The translations under genes were made by a program, and so were the position numbers. A stretch of 64,000 nucleotides of DNA from NCBI RefSeq assembly GCF_014805625.2, contig NW_023998417.1:6114522-6178521 (forward strand), read 5' to 3'. This DNA is from Glossina fuscipes. Its lineage: Eukaryota; Arthropoda; Insecta; Diptera; Glossinidae. Positions 39,907 to 52,494 of this stretch are shown here, piece by piece (positions within the stretch are counted from its first letter, which is position 1; every line of letters starts with the position of its first letter). The notes beneath the pieces are model-generated. The model searched no databases. It saw only the letters and a program-made list of their open reading frames with translations, and had not been told where the DNA came from.

Positions 39907-39929
39907 CTTACAACTGTAGAATAAGCAAA
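39907..39929 (-). other. Candidate 23-nt exon
   Basis: On the minus strand the acceptor TTTTCATCTTTTACAG is strong and the donor AAG|GTAAGG is close to consensus, 23 bases apart. A second acceptor, TTATTCTACAG, lies inside the interval. The length is not a multiple of three, which fits a leader exon better than a cassette coding exon. There is no transcript or conservation evidence. Confidence 0.22.
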
Positions 39930-41324
39930 CTGTAAAAGATGAAAATACTACAATTTTCTGTAGGTCAATCGTACATTATTCACGGTGGCACGCCTTCGTA
40001 TACCGACCGATGGTTTCTTATATTGTTCTTTACTTCCATCTGAGTTAATAAATATTTAATATTTAATATAATAATTTTCGCAAGCAGTTTTCCCTTTGCT
40101 ACTAGCATACACAGCTGAGAGTACATCAAAGCTGTGTACTAGAACTAAAAGAACGTCCACTGTGTGGTCGGTAAAGAGTTCTTCCTTTCTTATTATCATT
40201 TTTTTTTTTTTTCTTCTTTGTTTTCCATTCCATAAATTTGAACAAAAGATTTTTCTTAGTTGATAATGAAGATGCATCATAATAGATGCTTCGTGCATTG
40301 CCTCAAAACTTTTAAAACAAAAACTATATCAATTAGAGTTAACTCTCAAGTCTACTCTGACCCCCTTATTATTCTCTATTTATTAGTTTATATATAATAT
40401 TTATTTATTTTTCAAAGGGCGTACACAATAGAATACTCAGTAAATATATAAATAGTACGAACAAGTAGTTCCTTCCTAATTTTATTCTCTTTATTTTGTT
40501 CTAATGCTTCCTTTTTGTATTTCGTTAATATTATTATTATTATTTATATATATGTACATATGTAAACATATATTTATTATATATAACTTTCAGAGAAAAT
40601 ATTGCTGGTTTTTATTCCATTCTTCTCATAGGAAGCATGCAAACTTTACCTATCCCAAACAAATGCCTTTGATAAATATTAGTTTAACTCTCGTATAACT
40701 TTTTCCCGTTGGGAAAATGTTTTATTTTTATCGCAAGCTCTTTTATTCAAACTTTCTTTTACTGTTTGTTGTTGCTGAAAGTTTATCGTTTATCTAGAAT
40801 CTTAACATTTTATAGCTCAACAAATGCTTGATCATCGTTCGTCCGCACCACGACTGAAGTGCTTTCTATTTTTTATGGTTAAACTCAATAGTAGCATATA
40901 TATGTATGTGTTTGTGCGTTGAACAAGTTTTCGGGATCTCATTTACTTCCATTTTATAGTAAAATTCTTCTTCTCCTTGTGCATCATATAAGAACTTTTT
41001 ACATTACGTTTTTAATAAAAGAGAAGTAGTAGTGAAAAATGCTTAATAGCTATCGTGTTTTAAAAGTAGTTTAGCTTTCTCTCTTTTCAACATTAACTGA
41101 AACTATTACGTATTCAGCAGCATATTCAGCATACTCAGAAGCGTTAAACTAAAACCAAGTAACAAAATGTTATCTGTTTTGGGAAAACAATTGTAGTAAA
41201 AATTTATGCATTTTTTCATGCCACGCCATGGTTAAGAGAGTGCATAAGCAGGTACGATAAGAAATCCTATATTATCTTGAAAACTATACGTCTTTAAGAA
41301 GAGATAGAAATTGACTAATTCCTC

Positions 41325-41364
41325 TAAATAATCAGCCAATAATACCAATAAATAATCAGCCAAT
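41325..41364 (+). repeat. 24-bp direct duplication
   Basis: TAAATAATCAGCCAAT occurs at 41325-41340 and again at 41349-41364. Confidence 0.8.
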
Positions 41365-44300
41365 TAGACGCTAGCTAACGTTGTCTCAAGCTCCCTCTTT
41401 AACTGGTCTAATCTGTTTGGAAATTATTGGTAATATTGGCTGACTCTAAATGTTTTCATCAAAGGTTATGCTACAAAGCTTTATTGTTGAGCTAAATATC
41501 ATTGAACAGCAAGGACGGAAGAACATCAAATATATTCAAAATACCTATACATTCGTATTAGAGATTCGGTTAATTGTGTGGGTGTGTTGAACAAGCTCCC
41601 GCTTTTTTCCAAGGCACCTAGTAACGAATACTTCAAGACCCTGAAATCTACTCCGCTTTATGTTTATGGTTTATGTAACTGTGCAGCTTATTCGGCCGAA
41701 TTGTTATGCACTATACCCACTTTGCGACTAACAATGGAAAACAAGTTTCGCTTGATAAGTTATACTTAAAAATCGGCAGAAACTCTTTCATACTCTTCAT
41801 GAATGCATGTAAAGAGAGTGAATATATCAACAAATAGCTGCCAGTCCAGAACTAAGATGATCCACTGCTGTCTAAAACTGTACCTCAACAACGATATGAA
41901 CTATCGCGTCATTAGCAGAAAACTATAAACTTTTTTTTGAATGGTTACATATATCGCTATATGGTTATAAGGAATGGTTATATATATATATACGTATATC
42001 GATGATTCATTCCAAAGGAGATAAATAACTTTTTATTTCATTTATTTAGCTCATATTAAAAGCATACACTTTACCGTTACCGTATGTTTAATACATGCAC
42101 CATCGCCCATTCTTGCTTATACTCTATGTAGGAGATGAGAATAAATTTCGCGCGTTATAAAAAGTGGTTAAACGAAACAGACAAACTTTTATAAAAATGT
42201 TTACGTCATCTCAATGCTACCAATCATTTTAACTTTGAGTAAATAGGATTACTTACAGGTCGTATTGACACTTCCCATGAGAATTTACTTCATTCAAATA
42301 AGTCAAGCAGTGACGCTATGCTATGATGTAATTACATTACTGTGCATAGACATTATTGAATCGTATGCATACTTTTTTTTATAGTTTTTATTTTTCCTTT
42401 CCTTACAATACATTTTATGCTTACGACTCAAAGATGGGAAAGTATATCATACTGTCCTAGATTCGCTCTGATGCATGTTTTGCGAAAGTTCTGCTATTGA
42501 AAGGCTGACGGTCTTAAATGTCTACAGGTATATAAATGTTTAGTATAATGATCTACGTAAAAGTCTCTAAAGGACGAAAAATAACTACTTGAGATCAATA
42601 AAAGGTTATAATCTAAAACTGAATGTGATTTCTGTACCAGTAGTAGCTGGTAAAACTTCAGGGTAAAAATCAGTTCGATTAGTTTACAATTACGCCCACT
42701 ATAAGCTGAAAAACTAAAACGGACCCCCGCATACCCCTTATGATGGTTGGTGGTATGAGGATTCATGCATATAATGCATTAGTATCTTCGGAAAGTTCAG
42801 TACCGCTCGATTAATTGACGCGAGCGATTTTTAAAAGGCTTAAAGGGTTAGGATTTCGAAAAATTCTTAATTGCTTTCTTTTTTTATGAAACTCGTCCAT
42901 TTTGAATAGGTGTACGAGACCAATCAATTCAAGCAGTTTATTTAGCATGCAAGAAAGACAAGCAATTTAAGATTTAATGTGAGATATAATTGTCAGGTGT
43001 AGTATTAAAAAAAGTGAACTGGTGGCGTTACCCCTCCTTCATTCATGTCCATTCTCCCTACTCCGGTTTACATTCAATAAATTCTCATAAGTGCATTTTT
43101 GTCTGAACGATTTTTTTTTTTTTTTGTTATTGTACTCATATACTACGGCTAGTACGTTGTAGACCTTTAGTATATTTTAGTCTCGTTTGCTTGGATTACA
43201 AAAGACTTCAAAATGGCTGGAGATATGTGTGCTTAAGTGTGATACCATAACCTATTACGATTATGTTTTAGCAAGTACAACATATGTAAATGTAAGTTTA
43301 TATAAATCGGCGTTTACGGCATTTTTTTCATGATTGTAAAAATACATAAAAATATTAAGAACAAAGAAGATTGTGTACAGCAGGTGTGCAGCAAATGGTG
43401 CGCCATGAAATTTTTATAGACATATAAGTGCTGAAACATCAAATAAATTACCGTTAAAGTTAATAAATTATAAACTTTTTTATGTTTAGGTATTTTCCGC
43501 TGCATTTGCATTAATCATAAATCATAAAAACATATGTAACATCTTTTTACAGACAACTTTTAATCATTATTCATATAATTAATGCAGAAGTTTTATATCA
43601 ATCAAGTTTCAAGCATAAGAAGAATGCCTCGAAAAACTCATAAACCACGATGAATACAAACAACCACAGTCAACCGTGTAATGAATTTGTTAAAATTTTT
43701 TGAATCCTGTTATTAGTGTTGTGTTGGATACGAACACGTAAAGTGTATCCAATGTCTAAGGAGAAGAAAAAAACAGTGTATCTATCCTCGGGCCTCGATA
43801 TCAGCTTTGACATCTACTATTTATCCAATTCGTTGTCTACTGTTTATCCAAAACGTTACTAACTAACTAACGAACGCTTGATCGATTATAAGCGTATATT
43901 TAATCATTTTATTTGTTGTTGTAACAATGATTGCTTTACTCAGATGACATACTGATCTATGTGTAGTTCTTAATTCTGATGCCTTTACCTAACTTAACCC
44001 AATGTTTATAAAAACTACTATCGCTATAAGTTCGATACGCAGCTCATATCGGCAAAAACTAGGAATCACTGAAGCACTCTACAATGCATCGAATATTTTG
44101 TAATTCTCCTTTTGGGAAAAAAAAACCACGGCCAAGTAATGTAATGTCATCGCCCCGCATCCCCTTGCGAATTGGACGATGCTTGCTTATAACAATTTAT
44201 GAAAAAAACAAAAATTGCTATGTCGTAGCTTTCTATTGGCATGTTTCCCATGCAAAACAACAAGTCGCTCTTACAATGCTGTCATGAATTAATTCAATTA

Positions 44301-44564
44301 AATAATAATTAAATTTTGGAAAATCCGTAATAAAATGAAATTTAAACGATTACAATCAACGTTTGCTTTGTTTTGTATAAGACATAACTAACCATAAATG
44401 ACAAATTTTTTGATGAGAAATGATTAGATTAGATTAAATTCATATAAAAGTTGGTAAAAAATCCATATTAATTTAATAGAATATAAACACTTTTTGTTAG
44501 TGAACATGTTATGTATTTGATTAAAGCCTTTTTATTCTCAGCACTAAAAGACATGCATATGTGC

Positions 44565-44720
44565 CTGTGTGTTCGTGTGGTGTGTCTTGTTGACATACTC
44601 CTGACCGCAAAACTGAAGATATCGACTTTAAATTTGGTAAAAAATTTGAAAACTTCTGGACGCAGATTGATTTTGAAAATGGGTCAAATTGATGAGAGTA
44701 CAAGACCGCAGGAAAAAGAT
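44565..44720 (+). mobile_element. Dispersed fly repeat fragment
   Basis: AAATTTGGTAAAAAATTTG and GAAAATGGGTCAAATTGATG align with the corresponding blocks at 31.9 kb. The 122-codon open frame over this region (44511-44879) therefore overlaps a repeat, and I do not call it a gene. Confidence 0.5.
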
Positions 44721-44973
44721 AAATTGAGACAAAACTCCGCTTTCTTAAGAAAAAATTTGTGGGTTTTTGCTAATTGCTTACAAATTATGAAGGATCAAAT
44801 TCCATATTTACTTTACGAAAAACTCTACTACTTATGTGCAAAAAGGGGAACAATTGACCGCGCCTGCATAAAGTTATAGGTGATTAAATTTTCTTCTTTT
44901 TTTTTTTTGGCTCCTTTGAGGTTTCACGCTTATTAATTCATTCCTTAAATATAATATTGTCTGCCTAAAGATA

Positions 44974-45258
44974 CATTAATTCTAAATTAAATATGGTGGT
45001 GGACACCACGACCTGATGGATTAATTTTGTCTTAACAATATCAGCAATATCAGCGATAAGAGGACGCGAAGCGTAGAAGACGACAAAAGAAGTGCATTTA
45101 ATCTAAAATTAATTATGGTAGGCATGACGACGTAGGGGTTTATTTTTTTCCTGCAATACCTTTGGTATGGGGGTGTTGCATAAAGGGCTTTGGAGAGTAG
45201 AATACGACAAGCTAAGTGTGTTAATTCTAAATTAATTGTGTTGGTGGATTAGCTTACC
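44974..45258 (+). repeat. Tandem repeat, period about 122 bp, 2.3 copies
   Basis: Three starts of a TTAAT-TCTAAATTAA-TATGGTGG-like block occur at 44977, 45098 and 45221, a period of 121 and then 123 bases. The first two units also share a block near their ends (GTAGAAGACGACAAAAGAAG versus GTAGAATACGACAAGCTAAG). The copies are diverged, so this is an old duplication. It has no coding content. Confidence 0.6.
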
Positions 45259-45802
45259 TTTTTACAATCATAAATTAAAGCATAAGGCGCTAAACATTTT
45301 AAAGGGGGAACGGGTATGCGGAATTCGAAATTTTTTATGCTCACAATACACGTAACAATGTGAAAACGTACAAAATAACGAAGGATAGATAACGCACCAT
45401 GATAGTCAACATTTTTCGAAGTTTACGCCGAAATCTGGTCGATTTGCGTCTTTGTCAAATTGCGATTTGCAATGAAGTAAAAAAAAAAAATCGATAACAT
45501 AATTATGAAAAGTAAATAATTGTGCAAAAAAGAAAACTAACGAAGCTTCTTAAAAAAACAAAAAAGACATTATCGCTACTAACACTCACGTTGCGCGTGT
45601 GTGTGTGTACCGCTACTGAGCTCAACCTAAAAATTCCATTATGAAAGAGGACAGATGTGCGTACATGCCAGGCATTTGATACGTCCTACAAGATGTCGAA
45701 AGCTATCTGAGAGAAATAATTGCATTCCGATATCACGGTGCCATCCTCGCCAGAAAATCGCTTATGTACTGCCCTCCAAGTACGTAAAACTCTACACTAA
45801 TC

Positions 45803-45842
<40 letters not shown>

Positions 45843-46125
45843 TATGTTAATTATAAGAATTTACTAAGCAAAAGTAGACTAAGCTTCATTTCCTAATTAA
45901 TTATGCTTTACTTTTTTCAGTCAATGTAACATTCTTGGGTTTTGTATTTACTAAGAATATATATGCTACTGCTTTTTGATCTCTATCTGATTCGATATTT
46001 CGATGTGACGAGCTTTCTCACTGAGAATGAAAAACAAAGAAAAGAGCACTAGGTGCGGAATGGACAACACCATAAAATGTTTTCGTAACACACGAAAGTA
46101 CACGTAATACCTGACTATTAAATGC
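45259..46125. other. No gene recognised
   Basis: A minus-strand donor AAAAAG|GTAAGC at 45257/45258 pairs with a fair acceptor 32 bases upstream (45289), a weak exon candidate next to the tandem array. Otherwise AT repeats. Confidence 0.5.
45802..45842 (+). repeat. (AT)n microsatellite
   Basis: AT run with two AAAT interruptions. Confidence 0.9.
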
Positions 46126-46483
46126 TGTGAGGATCCAAAGTCGTCCGTCGTTTTGGCCTCACGGATTCTCCGTCTCTGGTGAGGGGAAGGGAGTGCTAGG
46201 TTAAGATAGGATAGGAATAGAATAAGAATAGTTTAAGATAGGACAGGATTAGCAAAAGAATAGAATAGGGTAGGATAGGCTAGTTTTAGTTTTAGTTAAG
46301 GGAATCGTGTTTTAGAGTGAGTGCGAGCAGACCCTCAATGAGTCGCGTGTTAATTATAAGAGAAAGCGAAGAAACAATTATGGAATAAATGAAGAGTCTT
46401 TGTGAATATAAATTTCTTGTGTTTCCTTCCCCGGACCGGCTGAGCTGCCCCAGCCTTAGGGAATGCGTCGAAACGATCTCACA
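46126..46483 (+). mobile_element. Solo-LTR-like block
   Basis: A 358-bp block starting TGTGAG and ending CTCACA, the TG...CA inverted ends of a retrotransposon LTR. Inside are a minisatellite-like GATAGGAATAG stretch at about 46205-46280, a TATA-like TTATAAGAG near 46355, an AATAAA at 46384-46389, and an unusually GC-rich tail (CCCCGGACCGGCTGAGCTGC). No primer-binding site or internal region follows. I see no target-site duplication, which weakens the call. The strand is guessed from the TATA to AATAAA order. Confidence 0.32.
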
Positions 46484-47969
46484 ATATATTTTACTTTTTA
46501 TCGTATAAACAATAAATAAAAAAGATTTCTGTTCTATTTCACGATCAAGAAAAAAAAAAAAATATATATATATATATGTATATATATAAAAAATGTAAAA
46601 AATACATTATGCAGTTGAAACTAACAGCTTATTAGTAAACTTTTTAAAGATTGAAAAGTCAGTCAAGTTAGTGGTTGTGCTTCTTGCAAGCTCTTTTCAG
46701 AACTTCTGGACACTTTTAAGTTCACTTTCGCTTACTATATACAATATAAATTGCAAAAAAAAAAACTATTCTAAATAGTAGAAAATATACAAAAAAAAAA
46801 GAAAAAAAGTTACCTCAAGTCTTTATCAAGAAAATGAAAGAAAAAGTTAATAAACGATTTAATTAAATTTGTTCAATTTTCTGGAACGAAACAATTTATT
46901 TCTTATTATACGGATTTACAAACGAATGCAAATTTCTTTATGCACATAAAAGTAGTAGTAGTAGTGCAGGTAATTATAATCGTATATATATATATATATA
47001 TCTCGCAAGTTACAAGCAATGCATTGTATTATGTTAAATTGTTATTGTTATCTCTTCGAGTATTATTAAGTATGGTTTTCTTTAATAACTTGCGTTCGTA
47101 AAGAATTTACGACGTAAGCGGATTGCTAAGAACAGATACGTATATGCCGGCCGTATTATAATTTTTATTTATAACTCATACTCTGCGTTACTGATGATTA
47201 TATGAAATTGTACTACTATAAAACCCTAAGCTAAATAATTTCATTTAAGTAGACTTTGATTGTTTTAGATTTACTTGCAATATATGAAATCCATTATATT
47301 ATAAGGGAAAAAAAAAAAACATTTCTTAAATAAATATTGATACAAATAATGTAAACTTTTTTTTTTTCTTTTTATCAATATTTTTTTTAAAAGTAAATAT
47401 ATTTAATAAACGTCATTTAGTAAGAAGGACGAATAGTTTTATGTAATTCTTGAATGTTTAATAAAGTGGTGTTTGAGTTACATGCACACGCGTGCATACC
47501 GTAGTCGCTACTTCGGCCAAGTCGTAATTATGTGCTGTGATTAAAGTAATTAGGAAGCACACATGACTGCAAATATATTCAAGTAAATCCATAACATGCA
47601 ATTTCCAACACTATGCACAGAACAGAACACAACAGAAAATACGCAAATCAAATTGCATAAGTATAAAACAAAACAAAGAACAATAACTGCCACTGCAACC
47701 GCTATTACGAGTAAAACAAGAACAACATATCATTTCAACACCCGCTTGACGTGTTGTTGACCAGTCAGTCGTCAGTAGTACGCCCCATGACAATTGCTTA
47801 TAGAGTTTTTGTTTTTGTATATCCTTTGACTTTTGCTTTAGCAACAGAGACTACAACAGTACAAATGTTGCCCTTTTTTATTTTTCATGTATTCATCAGA
47901 CATTTCATTTCATTTTGTTTCGTATTGTTTTATTACAGTATTTCATTTGCAAATTACACCTTCCGCTAG

Positions 47970-47992
47970 CAACAACAACAACAACAACAACA
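47970..47992 (+). repeat. (AAC)n microsatellite
   Basis: About seven AAC units. Confidence 0.9.
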
Positions 47993-48588
47993 ATAACGAC
48001 CTTGTCGTTCCTGTCTTATTGTGCTCATTTGCTTTGTTTTGCGTTTTGTTGATTCAGCTGCATAGATAAACCGAAATTACTACTTAGTGTTTGCTGTGCT
48101 TGCATTTATAGTCCGCAACATAGTGTATATCGTGTTAAATTTTATTTATTCGACAGAGTCTAATTAGTAAGGAATATTTGATTTATTGTTGCTATAGGTG
48201 CTTGCATATTTACGATGAAAAAGTCCCTATAAGGACTTAGAATAGACTTGTTTTACGTCGGATTTTAGATAGAAACGTTAGGTAGATGGACTTCGGCGAA
48301 CATGGGACGCATCCGTGTCGATAGTAATCCAGCAGCAATTGTCGTCACATGCGCGGACACTAAAATATACATACGTGATTGACCGAGATGCCAGACTACG
48401 AGGTTTAGTACGTCCGTCTTTGTGGTCTCTGCGCCATTTTATTTATTTACTTCAATAATATTACAAAATTCAAGAAATGAAGCAAAGGTCATCCAGGTTC
48501 CTCTGTATCCTCAATTGCATGCCTGGCTAAAAATCTCAAAGTTAAGAAAATCTAGCTTAGAAGACAACAATCTTAATCTGCACAAGCA

Positions 48589-48640
48589 TTATTATTATTA
48601 TTATTTGTATTATTATTATCACTATTACTATTATTATTAT
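48589..48640 (+). repeat. Imperfect (TTA)n microsatellite
   Basis: TTA units with G and C interruptions over about 50 bases. Confidence 0.9.
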
Positions 48641-49053
48641 GTTCGCTAATGTGGATGTGAAAGACTCATGGTGTAGAGTCCCATTGCCATAGTTGTCTTA
48701 CTTCTTTTTTTTTTTTTGGTTTCTAATTAATAATAAGTCTTTTGTGATAAAACACAGAGCCGCACGAAGAGAAGAGGCATTTGACCAAAAAGTCTTTGAA
48801 TTTAAATCATTTCTGTGCAGTAGAAAGATTGCATTGTTTATTCCTTTTTATGACAAATAATTATCTCTTAGGGGTAATTAAGGATACAGAAAGATGTTGA
48901 AATGAACTATACTTGGGATAAATTGTTATTGTTTAAAGCCTGTACACACTCGATTCAAATGCAACGAACTAATTATTGCTGGTTAATTAATCTTTTCTCC
49001 TTCTCTTCTTTTCAATTAATAGCTTATATACACAATAGTGATACCGGGCGGAT

Positions 49054-49070
49054 TAGCTAGCTAGCTAGCT
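49054..49070 (+). repeat. (AGCT)n repeat
   Basis: Four AGCT units, self-complementary. Confidence 0.85.
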
Positions 49071-49649
49071 TCATATCAAATGTTTTTAATATATATGGAA
49101 ATATTTACTAAAGCTCAGACATACACTAAATATATATTCTTTAAGTAATTGTACCTATCGAAATATCTCTGGTTACTGGAAGAATCTAATTTCCATCAAT
49201 GCTTCAAAACTGTTTATATATATTCGGTAAACAAAGTGCAAAGTTTCAATACATAAATAAAAGTTATTTAAAATAAAAATTATTATTAATCACTTATACA
49301 TCGCTTCGCTCTCTATAATTCGAAAATTAATATTTTAATAGATTATTACAAAAAAAAAAAGAAAAGAAAAACATGTATAGGAGATTATCTGAAATATAAA
49401 AAGGCTTAGCCAAACTTTAGAAATTATCGCTCTTTAACATTTTCATCGTGAAATCGCGGAAAATTTACGAAATACAGCATTATATAGATGATGCTACTGG
49501 TAAAAATAGTTCTATCCAGGCCGATCCGCTTGCAACATGCCTCAGTGCTCAACTTTATAAATTTCTAGTTTTGATAAGGTTGAGCACAAAAATGCGTGAC
49601 CGGATAGACATGCTTACATCGGTCAGTATAATTACATAATAATGGCGTT

Positions 49650-49892
49650 AGTCCTTGGATCGATACAACTGTCTGTAACGAGTTACATCAAAATAGCTCA
49701 ACCATTGCAACTCGTAGGTTGGATACCAAAATATATGGAAAATAGAATAAAATTGACATACGGGTGGACGGACAGACAGGCTTAGATCGATTCAGTAAAT
49801 AAATTTTTATCGATCGGTATAATAAAAGGGTGACATTTCTGGGTGTTATGTACTTTCGCGCAACGCTATACCGCATGTGATGCAGGGTATAA
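49650..49892 (-). mobile_element. Dispersed fly repeat, best-preserved copy
   Basis: On the minus strand it begins TATACCCTGCATCACATGCGG, an imperfect hairpin (GCAT/ATGC stem flanked by TATACC and GGGTATA). About 90 bases later comes GATCTAAGCCTGTCTGTCCG. The same order, hairpin then GATCTAAGCnTGTCTGTCCGTCC, occurs at 37.68 kb. No protein is encoded. From memory, strings of this kind are scattered through many fly genomes; I cannot name the family. Confidence 0.6.
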
Positions 49893-51340
49893 ATAGTTGG
49901 AGATCAAATTTCTTGATTATAAAAGTCGTGGGGGATTGGCAAATGTAATTATGAAAATAATCAAAAGCGTTCTGCTAACATAATGTTAATAATAGAAAAA
50001 AAATGATCTGATATATGGTTTTACTTCCATTTCAATGAAACCCATATAACGGATAACTTTATATTTTATCGTCCTTAGTTAAAGTTATATATAATATATT
50101 CGTAATCTTTATAAATGTTGCCTTGGCTTTCTAAACGAATTGTGAAAATTGCTTAATTGTCCACAAGTTGAGATAAGAATTATAGGCTAAAAGACGTCTA
50201 CACTGTACACAAATTTTATCTTACATCATGTGCTTCAGTGGCCGGCTAAAGCATGCTATAGTTTGGCCAAAATTTCAAAAATCAGAGATTTATTGCTTTA
50301 ATGTGGTTTGGTTAGCAATACTTTGTATATGCTAAGATATAGTCGCAACGCATGTTGCTTTTGCAATCAACATGTGCTCTCTAGAGTGTTAGGTGTGCGC
50401 GCTTACAACATTTGCTTCAAAAAAGAAAAATGTTTATTAAATTTCTCAAATATGTACAAAGATCCGTTGAAATACCGATAATGATGTTAGATCTTAAAGC
50501 ATTATTTTAAATTCACACTCGATTAAGTTCGGAAATCACTAAATTTGGTCTATAAACGTTTAATAAAATAAAATCGTAAAAGTTTGATATTTAAATTTTT
50601 ATCGAAGGAATGTCAAGTGTTTGCCTGTTAGCAGAAATAGCGTCAAATTGATCACTTCATTACAACTATGCTTGCAATGCATATGAAATCCGTAGATAAA
50701 TTTTGAGTCTCAGAAAGGATTGGATATTTTTTCGATTATTTGGTATTTTTGTTATGCGATATTGGGGCGGGTCGCAGGTACGGTTTTTGCGTAATACTAT
50801 CATTCGTGTTTAGCTGTTAACGCGTCCGCGACATATTTCCTTTCCTATTGGGCTTTTGTTAAAGCTAAAGTGGGAGTAAAGAACAAGAATCAATTTACTT
50901 GTTATGCACCAGTATATAATTACTTTCTGATATGCTTTCCACATTTTAATGATTGGAGTGAGCAATGAGCGTTGTAGTTGAAAAACTGAATTCCATCACT
51001 CATAACAAAATTAATTTAAATTTAACTGGTTATCTGAACTTTCTGTTCGATTAAGCAATTATTTCAATAATTTTATGTACATAATTCTGTCATCGTTAAT
51101 ATCATTATTATTATTATTATTAGAAAATGTGCTTCACATATTCACACATTAACTTGTATGTAATATATATATTAATAAAATAAATTCCGCTTATTTTAAA
51201 ATTTAATAAAATGAATTTTTTTTTTCTTGGCAAAATTGAAATAAATTTGAATTTTATTGCAGACCAAAATTGCTTTTCTACCATTTATTGCGTTTTTTTA
51301 TGCTTTGCGTGCATACGTCCGTGTGGATATGTAGGCGAGA

Positions 51341-51384
51341 ATGTGTGTATGTATGTGTGTATGTGTGTGTGTGTGTGTGTGTGT
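51341..51384 (+). repeat. (GT)n microsatellite
   Basis: GTAT units passing into pure GT. Confidence 0.9.
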
Positions 51385-52458
51385 ACTATAGCCCTTCTTT
51401 TATCAAGTATTAAACGAACATAAAATCTGTATGCTTTCGAAATGTCGCTCTAATTGAATTCATTTACTCGCACACACATGCAAAGAGACGGAAGCATTTT
51501 TTTGTTCTTCTCATATCGAAATTTATCTCACAATGGCTGCGCTGAAAATTTCGATAATTATTAGTTTATATGTATGGTTAATTATTGCGATATAAAAAGT
51601 ATACAATCAGCAGTACAGTGCGACAAGTTTTACTTGCCCATCAACCAATTCACATTTAATTACGTATATATGTGCAAGCATTTATTGATGTTTATTGCAA
51701 TTGTGCGCTAAATGTCTGCTAGGCATTAAATACATTCATTATACATGTTTAGTTATTAAATAAAAAAATCCTTTTTTTTTTTTTTTTTTTTTTTGCTTTA
51801 TTTCCAAAACTAATGAGAATGAGAGAGAGTCAGGGAAATTATTGCAATCAATTGTTCAGTGATAACTTTTCTATAGGAATTTTTTCACTTTTCAATAACC
51901 AATCTATCTGCAATAATTAATAGAAAACGATGCACGAACGAAAATCAATTATTCTATGCAAGGATTTCATTAAAAGTTTGACAACAACAACAAGTTCACG
52001 TTCAGGTTCATTCTCGAGCGATTAATATTAAATATTGTGCGCAAAAAAAAAAAAAAAAATGCATTATAATCTAAACGATTGTTGCAATAGTTTCCATCAG
52101 ATTTGTCGCCTAAAACTACCTTAACTTTTAGATAAAAAAGCATAGGGACCTGTTGCTTAAAGAATTTTGTTTCGCGGGAAATAATTTCATTATTGCATCG
52201 ATCAAAACGGCATATGCCTGTTGACAAAGCATATTATTTGAGTTTGACGATTACTTTGAACGCGACGTAATAGATTTGGAGTAATAAACAGATTAAAAAA
52301 AAAAAAATATTGAATTTGGTCTTACTTTTTGGACATAGCTTGGTTTCTTTTTTTTTTGGTTTCTTCGTGTTGTTGTTAAATGCATTTACATGTTATTCTT
52401 CTCCGATCTTAGCATGATACGGCTAATATTAAATGTTTTTTTTTTTTCTTCTCCTTAC

Positions 52459-52494
52459 CTTGATTTTAGTTGAATTTTGAAATGTAACTAACTA
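52459..52494 (-). other. Candidate noncoding 36-nt exon
   Basis: Minus-strand acceptor TCTCATTAG and donor CAAG|GTAAGG enclose 36 bases with stops in all three frames. A second, more pyrimidine-rich acceptor (CTTCCTTCAAG) lies about 30 bases further upstream. If real, it would have to be a leader exon. The signals are good but could occur by chance in this composition. Confidence 0.22.

Larger units (their letters stand above)
38167..44564. other. No gene recognised
   Basis: AT-rich, short open frames only, apart from the small exon candidate at 39.9 kb and the 24-bp duplication at 41.3 kb. Confidence 0.55.
46484..49649. other. No gene recognised
   Basis: Simple repeats and poly-A/T. A GC-richer patch at about 48.28-48.43 kb has no recognisable content. 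Confidence 0.55.

Noticed and set aside
44511..44879. 122-codon plus-strand open frame
   Set aside because: Its middle overlaps a dispersed-repeat fragment that aligns with 31.9 kb; no domain is seen.
49688..49876. 62-codon minus-strand open frame
   Set aside because: Lies entirely within the dispersed repeat copy.
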